Shown one piece after another: positions 42,390 to 51,938 of a stretch of 64,000 nt of DNA. The notes under the pieces are model-generated. The model made no database searches. It was given only the letters and a program-made list of their open reading frames with translations, and was not told the origin of the DNA. The stretch is taken from assembly GCA_029558835.1 (NCBI GenBank), contig JAKQDH010000092.1, positions 16,822 to 80,821 on the forward strand, in the 5' to 3' direction. Positions within the stretch are counted from its first letter, which is position 1, and each line of letters begins with the position of its first letter. Source of the stretch: Planctomycetota bacterium (lineage in GTDB: Bacteria > Planctomycetota > Phycisphaerae > UBA1845). Made by a program: the position numbers and the translations under genes.

Positions 42390-44738
42390 ATGGCTCACCA
42401 ACCCGGAACATGGCAGGAGCCCGGCGCGGCCGCAGCGCTGAGTGCCGCGGCGCCGGTCCGCACCGCGGCGTGGGCGGAGGCCCTGTTGTTGCCGCTGTAC
42501 GCCGGCGCGGTGTTCGTCAGCGCGCTGCTGCTGTTTTCGGTCCAGCCGATGGTGGGCAAGATGCTGCTGCCGTTGCTGGGCGGGACGCCGGCGGTATGGA
42601 ACACGTGCATGGTGTTCTTCCAGGCGGCGCTGCTGGCCGGGTACGGCTACACGCACGTCGTGACGACGCGCGTGGGCGTCCGGGGGCAGGGGGGGCTGCA
42701 TCTAGCGGTGCTGTTGTTGCCGCTGCTGGTGTTGCCCATTGCCGTGTCGCCGGGGACGGCGCCGCCGGCCGATGGGTCTCCTTCGTGGTGGCTGCTGGGG
42801 CAACTGGTGGTCGCGGTGGGGTTGCCTTTTACCGTGGTTTCGACGAGCGCGCCGCTGGTGCAGAAGTGGTTCGCGTCCACCGGACACGCCGCGGCCGGGG
42901 ACCCTTACTTCCTCTACGCTGCCAGCAACGCGGGTAGCCTGCTGGCGCTGCTGGCGTATCCGTTCGTGGTCGAGCCGGCGCTCACGGTCCGGCAGCAGAG
43001 CCGGGCGTGGATGTGCGGGTACGCGCTGCTGGTGCTGCTGATGACGCTTTGTGCGCAGCGGGTTGGGCGTGCGGCGGCGCTGAGCAGCGCGCAGTCGGCG
43101 AAGACCGGCGGCGACACGGCGGGGGCCGTGGCGGACGGCGCGACGGCAGCACCGAGCCTGCGCCTACGCCTGGCTTGGTTGTTCCTGGCGTTCGTGCCGT
43201 CGAGCCTGATGCTGGGTGTGACCACGCACGTCACGACGAACCTGGCGACGGTACCACTGCTGTGGGTGATTCCGCTCGCGCTGTACCTGCTCACGTTTGT
43301 GCTCGCGTTCGCGCGGCGGGCCGTGGTACCGGCGCGGACGTGGACGGGCATGCTGCCGTTTGTGGTGCTCCCGCTGGCGGCCTTCATGTTTCAGGAGCTG
43401 GGGCGGATTGCTTGGCTGGTCATCCCGTTGCACCTGCTGGTGTTCTTCGTGGCGGCGATGGTGTGTCATACGCGCCTGGCCGGGAGTCGGCCGGCACCAG
43501 CACATCTGACGGGCTTCTATCTGTGGATGTCGATGGGGGGCGTGCTCGGGGGGCTGTTCAACGCGCTGATCGCGCCGGTGGTGTTCACGTCGATCGTGGA
43601 GTATCCGCTGGCGTTGGTGCTGGCCTGTCTGGCGATGGCCCCGTGGCGGCGCCGGGGCGGAGAACCTGCCCGTCGCTTCCGCTCGGGCTCGGAAGCGGAC
43701 GCAATCGTGGGGGACGTGCTGGTGGCGGGCCTGCTGGGGGTCGCCGCGGCCGGGCTGATCTGGGGCTTGCACGCGGGGGGGCAGTTGGAGGGGGCGGTGG
43801 GGCGTGCGGTGGCGTTCGGGGTGCCGGCGCTGGTGTGCTTCGGGCTCAAGTCCAGGCCGGTGCGCTTCGCGCTGGCACTCGCGGTGGTGCTGGCGGCGGG
43901 GGCTCAGGTGACGAGCCGTCAGCACGGCACGCTGGTGCACAGCGAACGTGACTTCTTCGGAGTCAAGCGCATTACCGTGGATGCCCAGAGCGGCTTGCGA
44001 ACGCTGGTGCACGGCGGTGTCATCCACGGGTGCCAGAGCCTGGACCCGGCCCGCAGCGCGGAGCCACTGACCTACTACCATCGGACCGGGCCGCTGGGAG
44101 ATGTGTTCCGGGCGTTCACCGACACCCCCGTGACGCAGCGGGTGGCCGTCATCGGCCTAGGCACCGGGTCGATAGCCGCCTATGCCACGCCGGGAGCGCA
44201 GTTCACGTTCTACGAGATCGACCCGGCCGTTGTCCGCTTGGCGCGCGATCCGCAGTGCTTCACGTTTCTCCAGCAATGTCGCGGCGCCTGGGAAGTCGTA
44301 CTCGGTGACGGCCGGCTGGCGCTGGCGGATGCGCCGCAGCAGGGTTACGGGATGATCATCCTGGATGCCTTCAGCGCCGACGCGATTCCCGCGCATCTGC
44401 TGACGCGAGAGGCGCTGCGCCTGTACTTGGCGAAGCTGCAGCCGGGCGGGCTGCTGGTGTTTCATGTGTCCAATCGCTACCTGGACCTCAAGCCGGTGCT
44501 GGCGGGGCTCGCCGAGGAGGCGGGTCTGGTCTGTCGGTATCGGACCGATGCCCATCTCCATGCGGACGAGAAAGCCGAGGGGAAAACGGCTTCGGAATGG
44601 GTCGTGCTTGCCAGGGACGCGGCGGGCCTGCGCGGCTTGGCCGAGGAGGGGCGGTGGCGGCCCACGTCGGTGCCACCCCACCTGCCCGTCTGGACCGACC
44701 AGTACTCCAATCTGCTGAGCCTGCTGCGCTGGCACTGA
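42390..44738 (+). CDS. Fused membrane/spermidine-synthase-like protein (first copy)
   Basis: 782 residues from the ATG of MAHQPGTWQ. The first ~510 residues carry about twelve to fourteen hydrophobic segments (ALLLFSVQPMVGKMLLPLLGGTPAVWNT, then DPYFLYAASNAGSLLALLAYP), typical of the 'fused MFS/spermidine synthase' family. The C-terminal ~230 residues are a methyltransferase-fold aminopropyltransferase-like domain: VIGLGTGSIAAY, FYEIDPAVV, VVLGDGRL, IILDAFSADAIPAHLL and WTDQYSNLLSLL. The substrate is unknown; true polyamine synthesis has not been shown for these fusions. A paralogue on the other strand lies at 45353-47872. It starts ~110 bases after the tRNA. Confidence 0.87.
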   Translation: MAHQPGTWQEPGAAAALSAAAPVRTAAWAEALLLPLYAGAVFVSALLLFSVQPMVGKMLLPLLGGTPAVWNTCMVFFQAALLAGYGYTHVVTTRVGVRGQGGLHLAVLLLPLLVLPIAVSPGTAPPADGSPSWWLLGQLVVAVGLPFTVVSTSAPLVQKWFASTGHAAAGDPYFLYAASNAGSLLALLAYPFVVEPALTVRQQSRAWMCGYALLVLLMTLCAQRVGRAAALSSAQSAKTGGDTAGAVADGATAAPSLRLRLAWLFLAFVPSSLMLGVTTHVTTNLATVPLLWVIPLALYLLTFVLAFARRAVVPARTWTGMLPFVVLPLAAFMFQELGRIAWLVIPLHLLVFFVAAMVCHTRLAGSRPAPAHLTGFYLWMSMGGVLGGLFNALIAPVVFTSIVEYPLALVLACLAMAPWRRRGGEPARRFRSGSEADAIVGDVLVAGLLGVAAAGLIWGLHAGGQLEGAVGRAVAFGVPALVCFGLKSRPVRFALALAVVLAAGAQVTSRQHGTLVHSERDFFGVKRITVDAQSGLRTLVHGGVIHGCQSLDPARSAEPLTYYHRTGPLGDVFRAFTDTPVTQRVAVIGLGTGSIAAYATPGAQFTFYEIDPAVVRLARDPQCFTFLQQCRGAWEVVLGDGRLALADAPQQGYGMIILDAFSADAIPAHLLTREALRLYLAKLQPGGLLVFHVSNRYLDLKPVLAGLAEEAGLVCRYRTDAHLHADEKAEGKTASEWVVLARDAAGLRGLAEEGRWRPTSVPPHLPVWTDQYSNLLSLLRWH

Positions 44739-44989
44739 GGTCCACCGTCGCGGCGGGCAGTGGCGGCCTGCAACTGAACGGGGCGATAAGCGCGGGCCTC
44801 CGACACCTGCGCTACGTGGACGTTCCGAGAAGCTCCGCTGCCGCGGGCCGGCAGACTCACTCTTATCCTCACTGCAAGTCTCCCCCGTGCTTCGCTCGCC
44901 CGAGCGGGCGGAACTGCGTATAGTTGAGCAGACACGCGCCGCGTGTCCGGGCGTCGCACCTTAGGACGACAGCCACGAGGGGGGAAAGC

Positions 44990-45256
44990 ATGACGCTGGA
45001 GCAGTTCAACACTCAGGTACAGGAACTGGTCGCGGTCATCCGGACGCTGCCCACGGACGAGCAGGCCGAGCTGATGGCCCTCGTCGAGGAGACGCTGCAG
45101 CGGCAGGCGGCCACCTCCGCCGACCTGGCGCGCGCGCGTAACGCGCTGGACGACTGGCGCCTCCTGCAGAAGTACCTGGTCTTCGACGCGGAGGCCACTC
45201 TGCGCGAGGCCCGCGCCCGCCAGGAGCGCGGCGACGAGCGCGACGAGACGCCGTAG
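44990..45256 (+). CDS. Small helical protein of unknown function
   Basis: 88 residues from the ATG of MTLEQFNTQV, with GAGGGGGG just upstream; a TATAGT lies ~65 bases before it. The sequence is almost entirely charged helix (LPTDEQAELMALVEETLQRQ; RARNALDDWRLLQKYLVFDAEATLREARAR), likely a coiled coil. I recognise no characterised family. It sits between two convergent spermidine-synthase-like genes. Confidence 0.7.
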   Translation: MTLEQFNTQVQELVAVIRTLPTDEQAELMALVEETLQRQAATSADLARARNALDDWRLLQKYLVFDAEATLREARARQERGDERDETP

Positions 45257-45352
45257 GACAACCCACCTGAATCCGCGGAACCCGCGCGCATGCAGCGCAG
45301 GACGCGACGGCCCTGAACGACCAGGGAAAGACCCGGCACGGACTTCTGCGCG

Positions 45353-47872
45353 TCACGCGAGGCGACGGGGCACCCTCAGGTCAGCGAAGGTCACGCGCGC
45401 CGCGTTCCTCCCAAGGGCAAGGAGCATCGCCGAGCAGAGCTTGAGGCCCGCCAGGAAGAGAGCGGCCGTCACCGTGCCGAAGACCGGCACCAGGACCAGG
45501 CCGGTGAGCAGCGCCCCTATGCAGGCCCCGGCGTGGTCCGCGCCCACGATGCTGCCGGCCGCGGCGCCGACGCCGCGCGTGGCGGCCACCTGCAAGCCGC
45601 CCGCCAAGGCGAATGCCGCTCCTCCCAGAACGCCGGTCGCCACGACCAACGCGACAACCACCCCCTCAATGAAGACCAGAGCGGCCGGCGTCGCCGGCAG
45701 CCGCCCCAGCCACGGCAGCGCCAACGGGGCGAGCAGCGCCAGGGCGGCGAGCAGCACGTCCACGGCGATCAGCCGCCGCCACGCATGACGCAGCGCGTCG
45801 GGCGCGGAGGCACTCCGCGTTCGCGTCAGGCGCTGGGCAGCGGCGCAACCGATGACCAGGCCGCCCATGAAGACCGCGATGATGAAGCCGATGCGCTGGT
45901 AGACGTAGCCGTAGAGATTCTGGAAGGCGAAAAGCCAGATGATGCTCAGCGCCATCGTCACGAGGCCGGTGCCGGCTACGGAGAGCAGGACCGCTTGACG
46001 TGCCAGCCATGCCCCGCGCGGCTGAGTCGTCGCACCCCGGCTCCACCGCTGGCGCAGGTAACCAATCAGCAACACGGACTCCACCAGGACAACCGTACCG
46101 ACCACTAGCGTCCGCAAGCGCAGGCCGCGCAGGTAGCCGACGATGGCGGCCGCTTCACCGCGGGTCATGCGTTCCCAGAGGATGAGCCGGTCAAGGTAGA
46201 TGAGCGGGCGGAGATCGGTGCTGATGTCAGGCTCCGCCACGGCGTCCAACTCACGGGCGCGTTGGGCGACCTTGTCGGGTTGCAGCCAGTCGGTGGCCCC
46301 GGAGAACCAGACGGAGTCGAAGAGGTCCGACTCCACGCCACGCTCCACGTACCGCTGGGCGAGCACCTCGGGATCGGTGGAGAGCAACCCCCCGGCGGTG
46401 GCGGCCAGCAGCATTGCCGGCGTGTCCCAGCCCACGATGATCTCCGGGAACTGCGGCTGGAGCGTCGCGCGTACGGCCGCAACGTACCGGGCACTGGCCG
46501 GCGACAGGCTGGTAGGCGTGGCCGCCACGGTCGTGCAGAACACCCCTTCCGCCCGCAGGGCGCTACGTAGCTCGCCGTAGAACTCCCGCGTGAAGAAGCG
46601 CGCGCATCGCGCGGAGATCGGCTCCGGCAGACAGGCGAGCACCAGATCAAACCGGCCGTGCTGGGTCTTGATGTAGTGTCGGGCGTCCCCGTGGTGCACG
46701 ATGACGCGCGGGTCGCGCAAGGCGGCCCGGTCCCGCCCCGGCAGGTAAGGTTCCAGGAGTGCGATCTTCCGCGGGTCGGGTTCTACATAGTCCACGTGTT
46801 CGATCGGGTGACGCAGAACCTCGGCCAGAAGGCCCTCGGCCCCGCCGCCCAGCAGGAGCACGTACCGCGGCGAAGGATGCATGCACAGAGAAAGATGGGC
46901 CAGCGGTGCGTAACTATACGGGTCGGGGAAGTCCGCGGCGACGTGGCCGTCTTCATACAGAGTGTATTGGTCGGCACGGCGGGCGATGGCCAGGTTCTGA
47001 TACTTGGATTCGACGGTGGCACACAACTCATACCCGGCGGCCAGGTCCCGCCAGCGGCGGGCGATCAAATGCCGATCCAGCATCGGACCGGCCAGCACCA
47101 TGAGCCCCAGGAGCGCCCCGGCCGTGGGCGCCAGGACGGCCGCGGACCACGGGTGCCGGCGCGTGGCCGTCAACATGCCGGCACAGGCGGCAGTGGTCAG
47201 CGCGGCGCAAAGCAGCGCGGTCTCGATCGGCGCCCAGCGCTCGACCGCCCAGAAGCTGAACGCCACGCCGCCCAGCAGGCTGCCGGCCGACTCCCAGGCG
47301 TACACGTTGCCCAGCGACCAGAAGCCGGCACCGAGGTCGGAGGCGGCGGCGTGGGGCGAGGCCGCGGCAGGTACCGAGGTATCGGCGTGACCCGACGAGG
47401 CGGGGCGCCGCGGCGTACGTGTGCGTAGTGCGTCGCGGGCACAGCACGCCAGCGGGAAAGCGAAGCCGACCAAGGCGCCCACGGGGGCCACACATGCCAA
47501 GGCGGTGGCGGCCGTGATGGGCAGCGAGACCAGCTCGCCCGGTGCCACGCCCAGCCACCCCCTCAGCCCGCGGAAGACCCACAACTGGGCGCAGGCGGCG
47601 GCACTCAGCAAGAGCAACGTTACCACGAGGCCGAGTTCCGGCTGACGCAGCCTCGGGCCGACGAGGCCACCGAACGCGCCGCCCACGGCCACGCCCAATA
47701 ACCAGGCAAACAACACAATTCCCCACGCGAACTCGCTGCCGAACATAACAACGAGGGCTTCGCGGATGAGCAGCGATTGCGTGACAATCGCCTGAATGCC
47801 CCACGCGAGCACGACCAGCGCGAGCCAGACGCGGCTACTGCGTTCAATGGCCAGGATACGTGCGACGGTCAC
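45353..47872 (-). CDS. Fused membrane/spermidine-synthase-like protein (second copy)
   Basis: 839 residues from the GTG of VTVARILAIERSS, with GGAG about 12 bases upstream. About seven N-terminal membrane segments (AIVTQSLLIREALVVMFGSEFAWG, LGNVYAWESAGSLLGG) are followed by the aminopropyltransferase-like domain (YVLLLGGGAEGLLAEVLRH, VDYVEPDPRKIALL, VIVHHGDARHYIK, FDLVLACLPEPISARCARFFTREFY). A second membrane block of about eight helices closes the protein. This membrane-synthase-membrane order differs from the copy at 42390. It follows the ABC-2 permease by 29 bases on the same strand, so an operon with the exporter is likely. Confidence 0.86.
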   Translation of the reverse strand: MTVARILAIERSSRVWLALVVLAWGIQAIVTQSLLIREALVVMFGSEFAWGIVLFAWLLGVAVGGAFGGLVGPRLRQPELGLVVTLLLLSAAACAQLWVFRGLRGWLGVAPGELVSLPITAATALACVAPVGALVGFAFPLACCARDALRTRTPRRPASSGHADTSVPAAASPHAAASDLGAGFWSLGNVYAWESAGSLLGGVAFSFWAVERWAPIETALLCAALTTAACAGMLTATRRHPWSAAVLAPTAGALLGLMVLAGPMLDRHLIARRWRDLAAGYELCATVESKYQNLAIARRADQYTLYEDGHVAADFPDPYSYAPLAHLSLCMHPSPRYVLLLGGGAEGLLAEVLRHPIEHVDYVEPDPRKIALLEPYLPGRDRAALRDPRVIVHHGDARHYIKTQHGRFDLVLACLPEPISARCARFFTREFYGELRSALRAEGVFCTTVAATPTSLSPASARYVAAVRATLQPQFPEIIVGWDTPAMLLAATAGGLLSTDPEVLAQRYVERGVESDLFDSVWFSGATDWLQPDKVAQRARELDAVAEPDISTDLRPLIYLDRLILWERMTRGEAAAIVGYLRGLRLRTLVVGTVVLVESVLLIGYLRQRWSRGATTQPRGAWLARQAVLLSVAGTGLVTMALSIIWLFAFQNLYGYVYQRIGFIIAVFMGGLVIGCAAAQRLTRTRSASAPDALRHAWRRLIAVDVLLAALALLAPLALPWLGRLPATPAALVFIEGVVVALVVATGVLGGAAFALAGGLQVAATRGVGAAAGSIVGADHAGACIGALLTGLVLVPVFGTVTAALFLAGLKLCSAMLLALGRNAARVTFADLRVPRRLA

Positions 47873-47901
47873 GACAGGCGGCTCCGCGCGGGTCGCGGGC
47901 T

Positions 47902-49200
47902 TCAGGCATCCTGCCGGGCCAGGATGGCCGTGCCCGCCAGGTAGCCCACGACGCCGACGGCCGTCAGGATACCGCAAGGCAGCAGCAGTTCCGAGAGGGA
48001 GAAGCTGCGCCAGATGGCTCCTTCGAAGGCGAGGATACCCCACTTGACCGGGCTGATGCTGCCGGCCGTCTGCATCCAGCGCGGCATGAACACCTGCGGG
48101 ATCATCCCGCCGCCCAGCATGGCGAATACCATCAGCGCCGCCCAGCCTGCCCCTGCCACCGCGTTCTCCGTCTTGCCGAGCACCGAGAACACCATCATCA
48201 GCCCGGTGAAGGCCAGGGCGGTGCACACCGCGGCCGCCACCAGCCCCGGCGCGTTCTGCACCCGTACGCCGAAGGCGAGCACGCCGATCCCCAACAGGAC
48301 AACCACGACCCCCAGGCCTGCCAGGAAACACGCCAGCCCCTTGCCCGCGACGATCTGCCCGCGGGCAATCGGTGCCAGACGCAGGCGATGAAACGTGCCA
48401 CCCACACGTTCCTGCACAATGGACATCGCAAACGTGGCGGTGCAGGCAATCAATCCCCAGAGCACGGCCGAGGGAAACGTGATCTCGAAAGGCGAGAACT
48501 CCCGCTGACTCTTCCGCGCCACGGCCACCTCCTTGATACCGGCAAGCGGGGTGGCGGCGCCGGTGTCGCTGCCGGCTCCGGTCCCGCGTCCGTAGAGGTC
48601 CGCATCCACCGTACCCACGAACTGGTCCAGCGCCGTGAGGAACGTTGTGAACACCACCTGCTGCACGGGGTTCATGTTCTCATTGCCGCTGACGTCCTCG
48701 GACCAGGCGCGGATGTCCCGGTGCATGCGCTCGCGGTCGGCAACGCGGTCGCGCAGCACGCGGAAGCAGGTTTCCATGAGGATGCCCTGCAAGTAGGCGG
48801 CCTCGGCCTGGCGGGTGGGGTCGCGCCCCACCTGCAACGGTGCCGCCCCACCGGTGAACATGTCCCACGAGCTGCCGAAGCCCGGCTCGATCACGACGTA
48901 CGCGGTGAGCTTGCCCCGGCGGACCAGGTCCTGCGCCTGCTCGATCGACAGGTCGGTACGCAGGTCGATCGCCTTCGACTCCGCCAGCCGCTCCGTGAAG
49001 GCCTGGGCGTCGGGCGTGTGGTCCTGGTCGATGATGGCCACCGGCATCTTGCCGGTGTCGCCGCCGCCCGACATGCCCCGGTAGATGAAGCCGAAGAACA
49101 ACGCGAACAGCAACGGAAACCCCAGTACCCAGAACATGCCGAACCGGTCCCGGGTCAGCAGGCGAAGGTCCTTGATGGCCAGCGTCCAAATCGCTCGCAT
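47902..49200 (-). CDS. ABC-2 type exporter permease
   Basis: 432 residues. The ATG overlaps the ATPase stop by one base (TGATG). One N-terminal helix (FGMFWVLGFPLLFALFFGFIY), a large extracytoplasmic domain of ~190 residues (VAIIDQDHTPDAQAFTERLAES...), then five helices (LWGLIACTATFAMSIVQERVGGTFHRLRLAPI, GLACFLAGLGVVVVLLGIGV, ALMVFAMLGGGMIPQVFMP). This is the NatB/YhgE-like ABC-2 layout used for export of small molecules, lipids or drugs. It pairs with the ATPase just upstream. Confidence 0.9.
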   Translation of the reverse strand: MRAIWTLAIKDLRLLTRDRFGMFWVLGFPLLFALFFGFIYRGMSGGGDTGKMPVAIIDQDHTPDAQAFTERLAESKAIDLRTDLSIEQAQDLVRRGKLTAYVVIEPGFGSSWDMFTGGAAPLQVGRDPTRQAEAAYLQGILMETCFRVLRDRVADRERMHRDIRAWSEDVSGNENMNPVQQVVFTTFLTALDQFVGTVDADLYGRGTGAGSDTGAATPLAGIKEVAVARKSQREFSPFEITFPSAVLWGLIACTATFAMSIVQERVGGTFHRLRLAPIARGQIVAGKGLACFLAGLGVVVVLLGIGVLAFGVRVQNAPGLVAAAVCTALAFTGLMMVFSVLGKTENAVAGAGWAALMVFAMLGGGMIPQVFMPRWMQTAGSISPVKWGILAFEGAIWRSFSLSELLLPCGILTAVGVVGYLAGTAILARQDA

Positions 49201-50090
49201 CAGTCGCGCAACCTCCTGCCGGTAAGAGCCAGAAACACGGTCTCCAGGTCGGGCTGCTGCACCTGCAAGTGCAGGAACCCCGCCCCGCAGGTGCCCAGCC
49301 GCGCCAGGGCCGGCAACGGCTCCTTCGCCTCGAAACGCACGCGAGTCCCCTCCAGCTTGCCGGGCAGTGCGCTCGTGTCGGCCGGCGGGCGATCGAACTC
49401 CACCTCGACGACGGACGACCCGCCGTGCGCGGCAATCAAGCCGGGCACGGTGTCGAGCGCCAGCACCCGGCCGTGATCCATGATGGCCACGCGGTCGCAG
49501 AGGCGCTGGGCTTCTTCCATGTAATGCGTCGTGTACAGAATGGTCCGGCCGCGGGCCTTGAGGGCCTCGATGTTCTCGAAGATGAAGTTGCGTGATTGCG
49601 GATCGACGCCGGCCGTCGGCTCGTCGAGGAAGATCGTCTCCGGGTCGTGCACGAGGGCACAGGCCAGATTGAGCCGGCGCTGCATGCCGCCCGAATACGT
49701 CCGCACGCGGTCCTTGCGGCGACTGGTGAGCCCCGCGAAGTCGAGCGCCCAATCGACGCGTTCCTTGAGCCGCTCGCCGGCCAACCCGTACATCCGCCCG
49801 AAGAACGCGACGTTCTCCTGCCCGGTCAGCTCGCCATATAGCGACAGCGCCTGCGGCGCGACGCCCAGCCCGCGCCGCACCTCCGCCCGCCCCGGATCAG
49901 CCGCCCCGTTGATCTCGATGCTCCCCGCCTCCGGCCGCAGCAGCCCCGCCAGCATGTTGATGGTCGTAGTCTTCCCCGCCCCATTGGGCCCCAACAGCCC
50001 GAATGTCTCCCCCGGCGGAATCTCAAACGAGACGCCATCGACGGCCAGCAGCGAGCCGAAAGACTTGCGTAGATTGGTGATGCGGATCAT
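49200..50090 (-). CDS. ABC transporter ATP-binding protein
   Basis: 296 residues from the ATG of MIRITNLRKSFG; the longer open frame upstream is non-conserved. Walker A GPNGAGKTTT, Q-loop VAPQALSLYGELTGQEN, signature YSGGMQRRLN, Walker B TIFLDEPTAGVDP and the switch His in YTTHYMEEA are all intact. The C-terminal domain after ~220 (VVEVEFDRPPAD...) is the usual ABC-2 ATPase extension. It drives the exporter encoded by the overlapping downstream permease gene. Confidence 0.95.
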   Translation of the reverse strand: MIRITNLRKSFGSLLAVDGVSFEIPPGETFGLLGPNGAGKTTTINMLAGLLRPEAGSIEINGAADPGRAEVRRGLGVAPQALSLYGELTGQENVAFFGRMYGLAGERLKERVDWALDFAGLTSRRKDRVRTYSGGMQRRLNLACALVHDPETIFLDEPTAGVDPQSRNFIFENIEALKARGRTILYTTHYMEEAQRLCDRVAIMDHGRVLALDTVPGLIAAHGGSSVVEVEFDRPPADTSALPGKLEGTRVRFEAKEPLPALARLGTCGAGFLHLQVQQPDLETVFLALTGRRLRD

Positions 50091-50435
50091 GACGTGCAGG
50101 AGCCTACCCAGCGTTGGCTCGCTCTGCAAGCGTACGTTGGGGAAGCGAAGGCTGCGACTCGCCACGCACGGGATGACCCCGGAGGGGTCGAAGTCGGTAG
50201 CCCAGGGTGCCAACCCTGGGGATCGGAGGCCAACCTTCTCCCTTCCGTTCCTCCTCCGCCCCGCCGGGGCGGACTGTTGATTACGTCCATGTTCCACGGG
50301 TTGCGTCGGGGCGTAAGCGCCCGGGCTTCACCCGTCCCGACCTTGTCGGGACAATCCTCTGCCCCTTTCAGAGCCAAGCGCCGAACCCGCCTGAATCGTC
50401 ACGCACCCTGCTCGCGGGCGATCACTACCTGGGCG
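50091..50435. other. Gap of about 345 bases between divergent genes
   Basis: No gene. It contains the GTAGCC-type hairpin at 50197-50220; otherwise GC-rich sequence in which I see nothing specific, until the promoter of the HAF gene. Confidence 0.5.
50197..50220. repeat. GTAGCC-type hairpin repeat
   Basis: GTAG followed by the perfect stem CCCAGGG-TGCCAA-CCCTGGG. A related palindrome with the same flanking GTAGCC is at 51823-51847. Confidence 0.55.
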
Positions 50436-50465
50436 TTGCATTCAACCCCCTTACCAAAGTACAAT
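50436..50465 (+). promoter_or_regulatory. Candidate promoter of the second HAF/PEP-CTERM gene
   Basis: TTGCAT (50436-50441), an 18-base spacer and TACAAT (50460-50465), about 85 bases before the start codon. Confidence 0.5.
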
Positions 50466-50548
50466 GTATCCTACAAGTGACTACGGTAACCAGCGGCGCG
50501 TACGCCCGTGGGTTCTATCTCACGGTACAGGTCGAAAGGAGAAGTGCG

Positions 50549-51649
50549 ATGCGTGTTCAGAAGTGTGTGCTGTGCATGGTGAGCCTTGCAGTGGTCGAGC
50601 TTGCTGCGACTTCCAGCGCTGTTCCACCTGAGTACACCGTTGTAGACCTTGGAACACTCGGCGGCCCGCAGAGTGCTGCATATGCGATCAACAACCGTGG
50701 GGAGGTCGTCGGATGGGCAGACAGCGCTGTCTATGAAGCCATCCACCCCTTCCTGTGGACGGAAAGCACTGGAATGACTGATCTGGGCACCCTGGGCGGG
50801 AGTTGGGGATGGGCGACCGCAATCAATGATGCGGGACAGATCGCGGGCAGTTCCATCCCCACCGGTGGGACGGACCTGCAGGCGTTTATCTATGAAAACG
50901 GCGCTATGAGCAGCCTCGGGACCCTGGGACACCCCGCCAGTCACGCTCGCTCCATCAACAGCCAGGGGCAAGTTGTGGGCATCTCGTACATACATGGGGG
51001 CGTATCGCAGGCCTTCCTGTGGCAGAACGGCGTCATGGTCGGCCTTCCGAGCAGTGGTGGTTTCTCTACAGACGCTTGGGGCATCAACGACCTTGGGCAC
51101 ATCGTCGGGCGTCGTTCGCTGCAAGATGAAAACCGCGCGTGTATCTGGCTCGACGGTGTGGTGTATGACCTGCCTGATCTCGGCGAGACCAACAGCCTCG
51201 CGTCCGACATCAACGAGAACGGCCAGATCGCGGGTATCGTGGGCTGGCCTTGTCAGAACGCGCTCTGGGACGAGGGGGAGGTGACGTCTCTGCCCAATCT
51301 GCCCGGATACGTGGGCAGTTTGAACGCCCCGAGCATCAACAGTGAAGGCGTGGTGGTTAACGAACTATGGACCGGTCGATCCCAACACGCGGTCCTCTGG
51401 GAAGATGGTGTGGGATACGATCTGAACGATCTCATCCCCCCGGATAGCGGCTGGGTTCTCGAGTTGGCCATCGACATCAACGACGTGGGACAGATCGTCG
51501 GCCAGGGATATCACGACGGCGTGACTCGTGCCTTCCTCTTGAACCCCGTGCCTGAGCCCGCGGCGTCTTGCCTATTTCTGCTCGGCAGCGCATGGGCGCT
51601 CGGCCGCAGGCGCAGCCCGCGTCGGGAGCGGTTCTTACGCCGGAGTTAG
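50549..51649 (+). CDS. HAF-repeat PEP-CTERM protein (second copy)
   Basis: 366 residues from the ATG of MRVQKCVLC, with AGGAG about eight bases upstream; the frame is open to 50207 but that part translates repeat DNA. Sec signal to about residue 24. At least six HAF-type repeats (DLGTLGGPQSAAYAINNRGEVVG; DLGTLGGSWGWATAINDAGQIAG; and others), then PEP-CTERM (VPEPAASCLFLLGSAWAL with Arg-rich end). Same design as 29169-30290. Exported and probably anchored or released by an exosortase; the role of the repeats is unknown. Confidence 0.9.
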   Translation: MRVQKCVLCMVSLAVVELAATSSAVPPEYTVVDLGTLGGPQSAAYAINNRGEVVGWADSAVYEAIHPFLWTESTGMTDLGTLGGSWGWATAINDAGQIAGSSIPTGGTDLQAFIYENGAMSSLGTLGHPASHARSINSQGQVVGISYIHGGVSQAFLWQNGVMVGLPSSGGFSTDAWGINDLGHIVGRRSLQDENRACIWLDGVVYDLPDLGETNSLASDINENGQIAGIVGWPCQNALWDEGEVTSLPNLPGYVGSLNAPSINSEGVVVNELWTGRSQHAVLWEDGVGYDLNDLIPPDSGWVLELAIDINDVGQIVGQGYHDGVTRAFLLNPVPEPAASCLFLLGSAWALGRRRSPRRERFLRRS

Positions 51650-51709
51650 CGTTGTTCGCCTGCACTGGACCGAGGGTACCCCGCCCTTCGCCCCTGCCCC
51701 TGGCCGCGC

Positions 51710-51745
51710 CAATCGACAATCGACAGTTGGCAATCGACAATCGTC
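51710..51745. repeat. Short heptamer array (CAATCGA-type)
   Basis: CAATCGA units, partly interrupted (GACAGTTGG), the same unit as the array at 21286-21341. It directly precedes a CCCTCTCC repeat. Confidence 0.75.
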
Positions 51746-51759
51746 TCTCGCCTTCGCAG

Positions 51760-51800
51760 CCCTCACCCCTGCCCCTCTCCCGGGGGGAGAGGGGTTCAGG
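51760..51800. repeat. CCCTCTCC-type hairpin repeat, copy 3
   Basis: CCCTCACCCCTGCCCCTCTCC...GGAGAGGGGTTCAGG, same family as 2751, 53033 and 53132. Confidence 0.75.
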
Positions 51801-51822
51801 CGCTGCACGGTCGGCCCGGCCA

Positions 51823-51847
51823 CCGGGGGTCGGTAACCCCCGGCTAC
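51823..51847. repeat. GTAGCC-type hairpin repeat, second copy
   Basis: CCGGGGG-TCGGTAA-CCCCCGG followed by CTAC; the palindrome with flanking GTAG/CTAC matches the one at 50197. Confidence 0.5.
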
Positions 51848-51938
51848 TGACTTGGGGCCCTTCCAGGGCCAGGAATCGGCTGTGGGCCGCCGCGAATCCT
51901 GTCACGGGCTTCGCGCCGGGGGCTTGGCCGCAGGCTGT

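Noticed and set aside
50207..50548. N-terminal extension of the second HAF protein
   Set aside because: This part translates hairpin-repeat DNA and lacks signal-peptide character; the ATG at 50549 has a good ribosome site and signal peptide.
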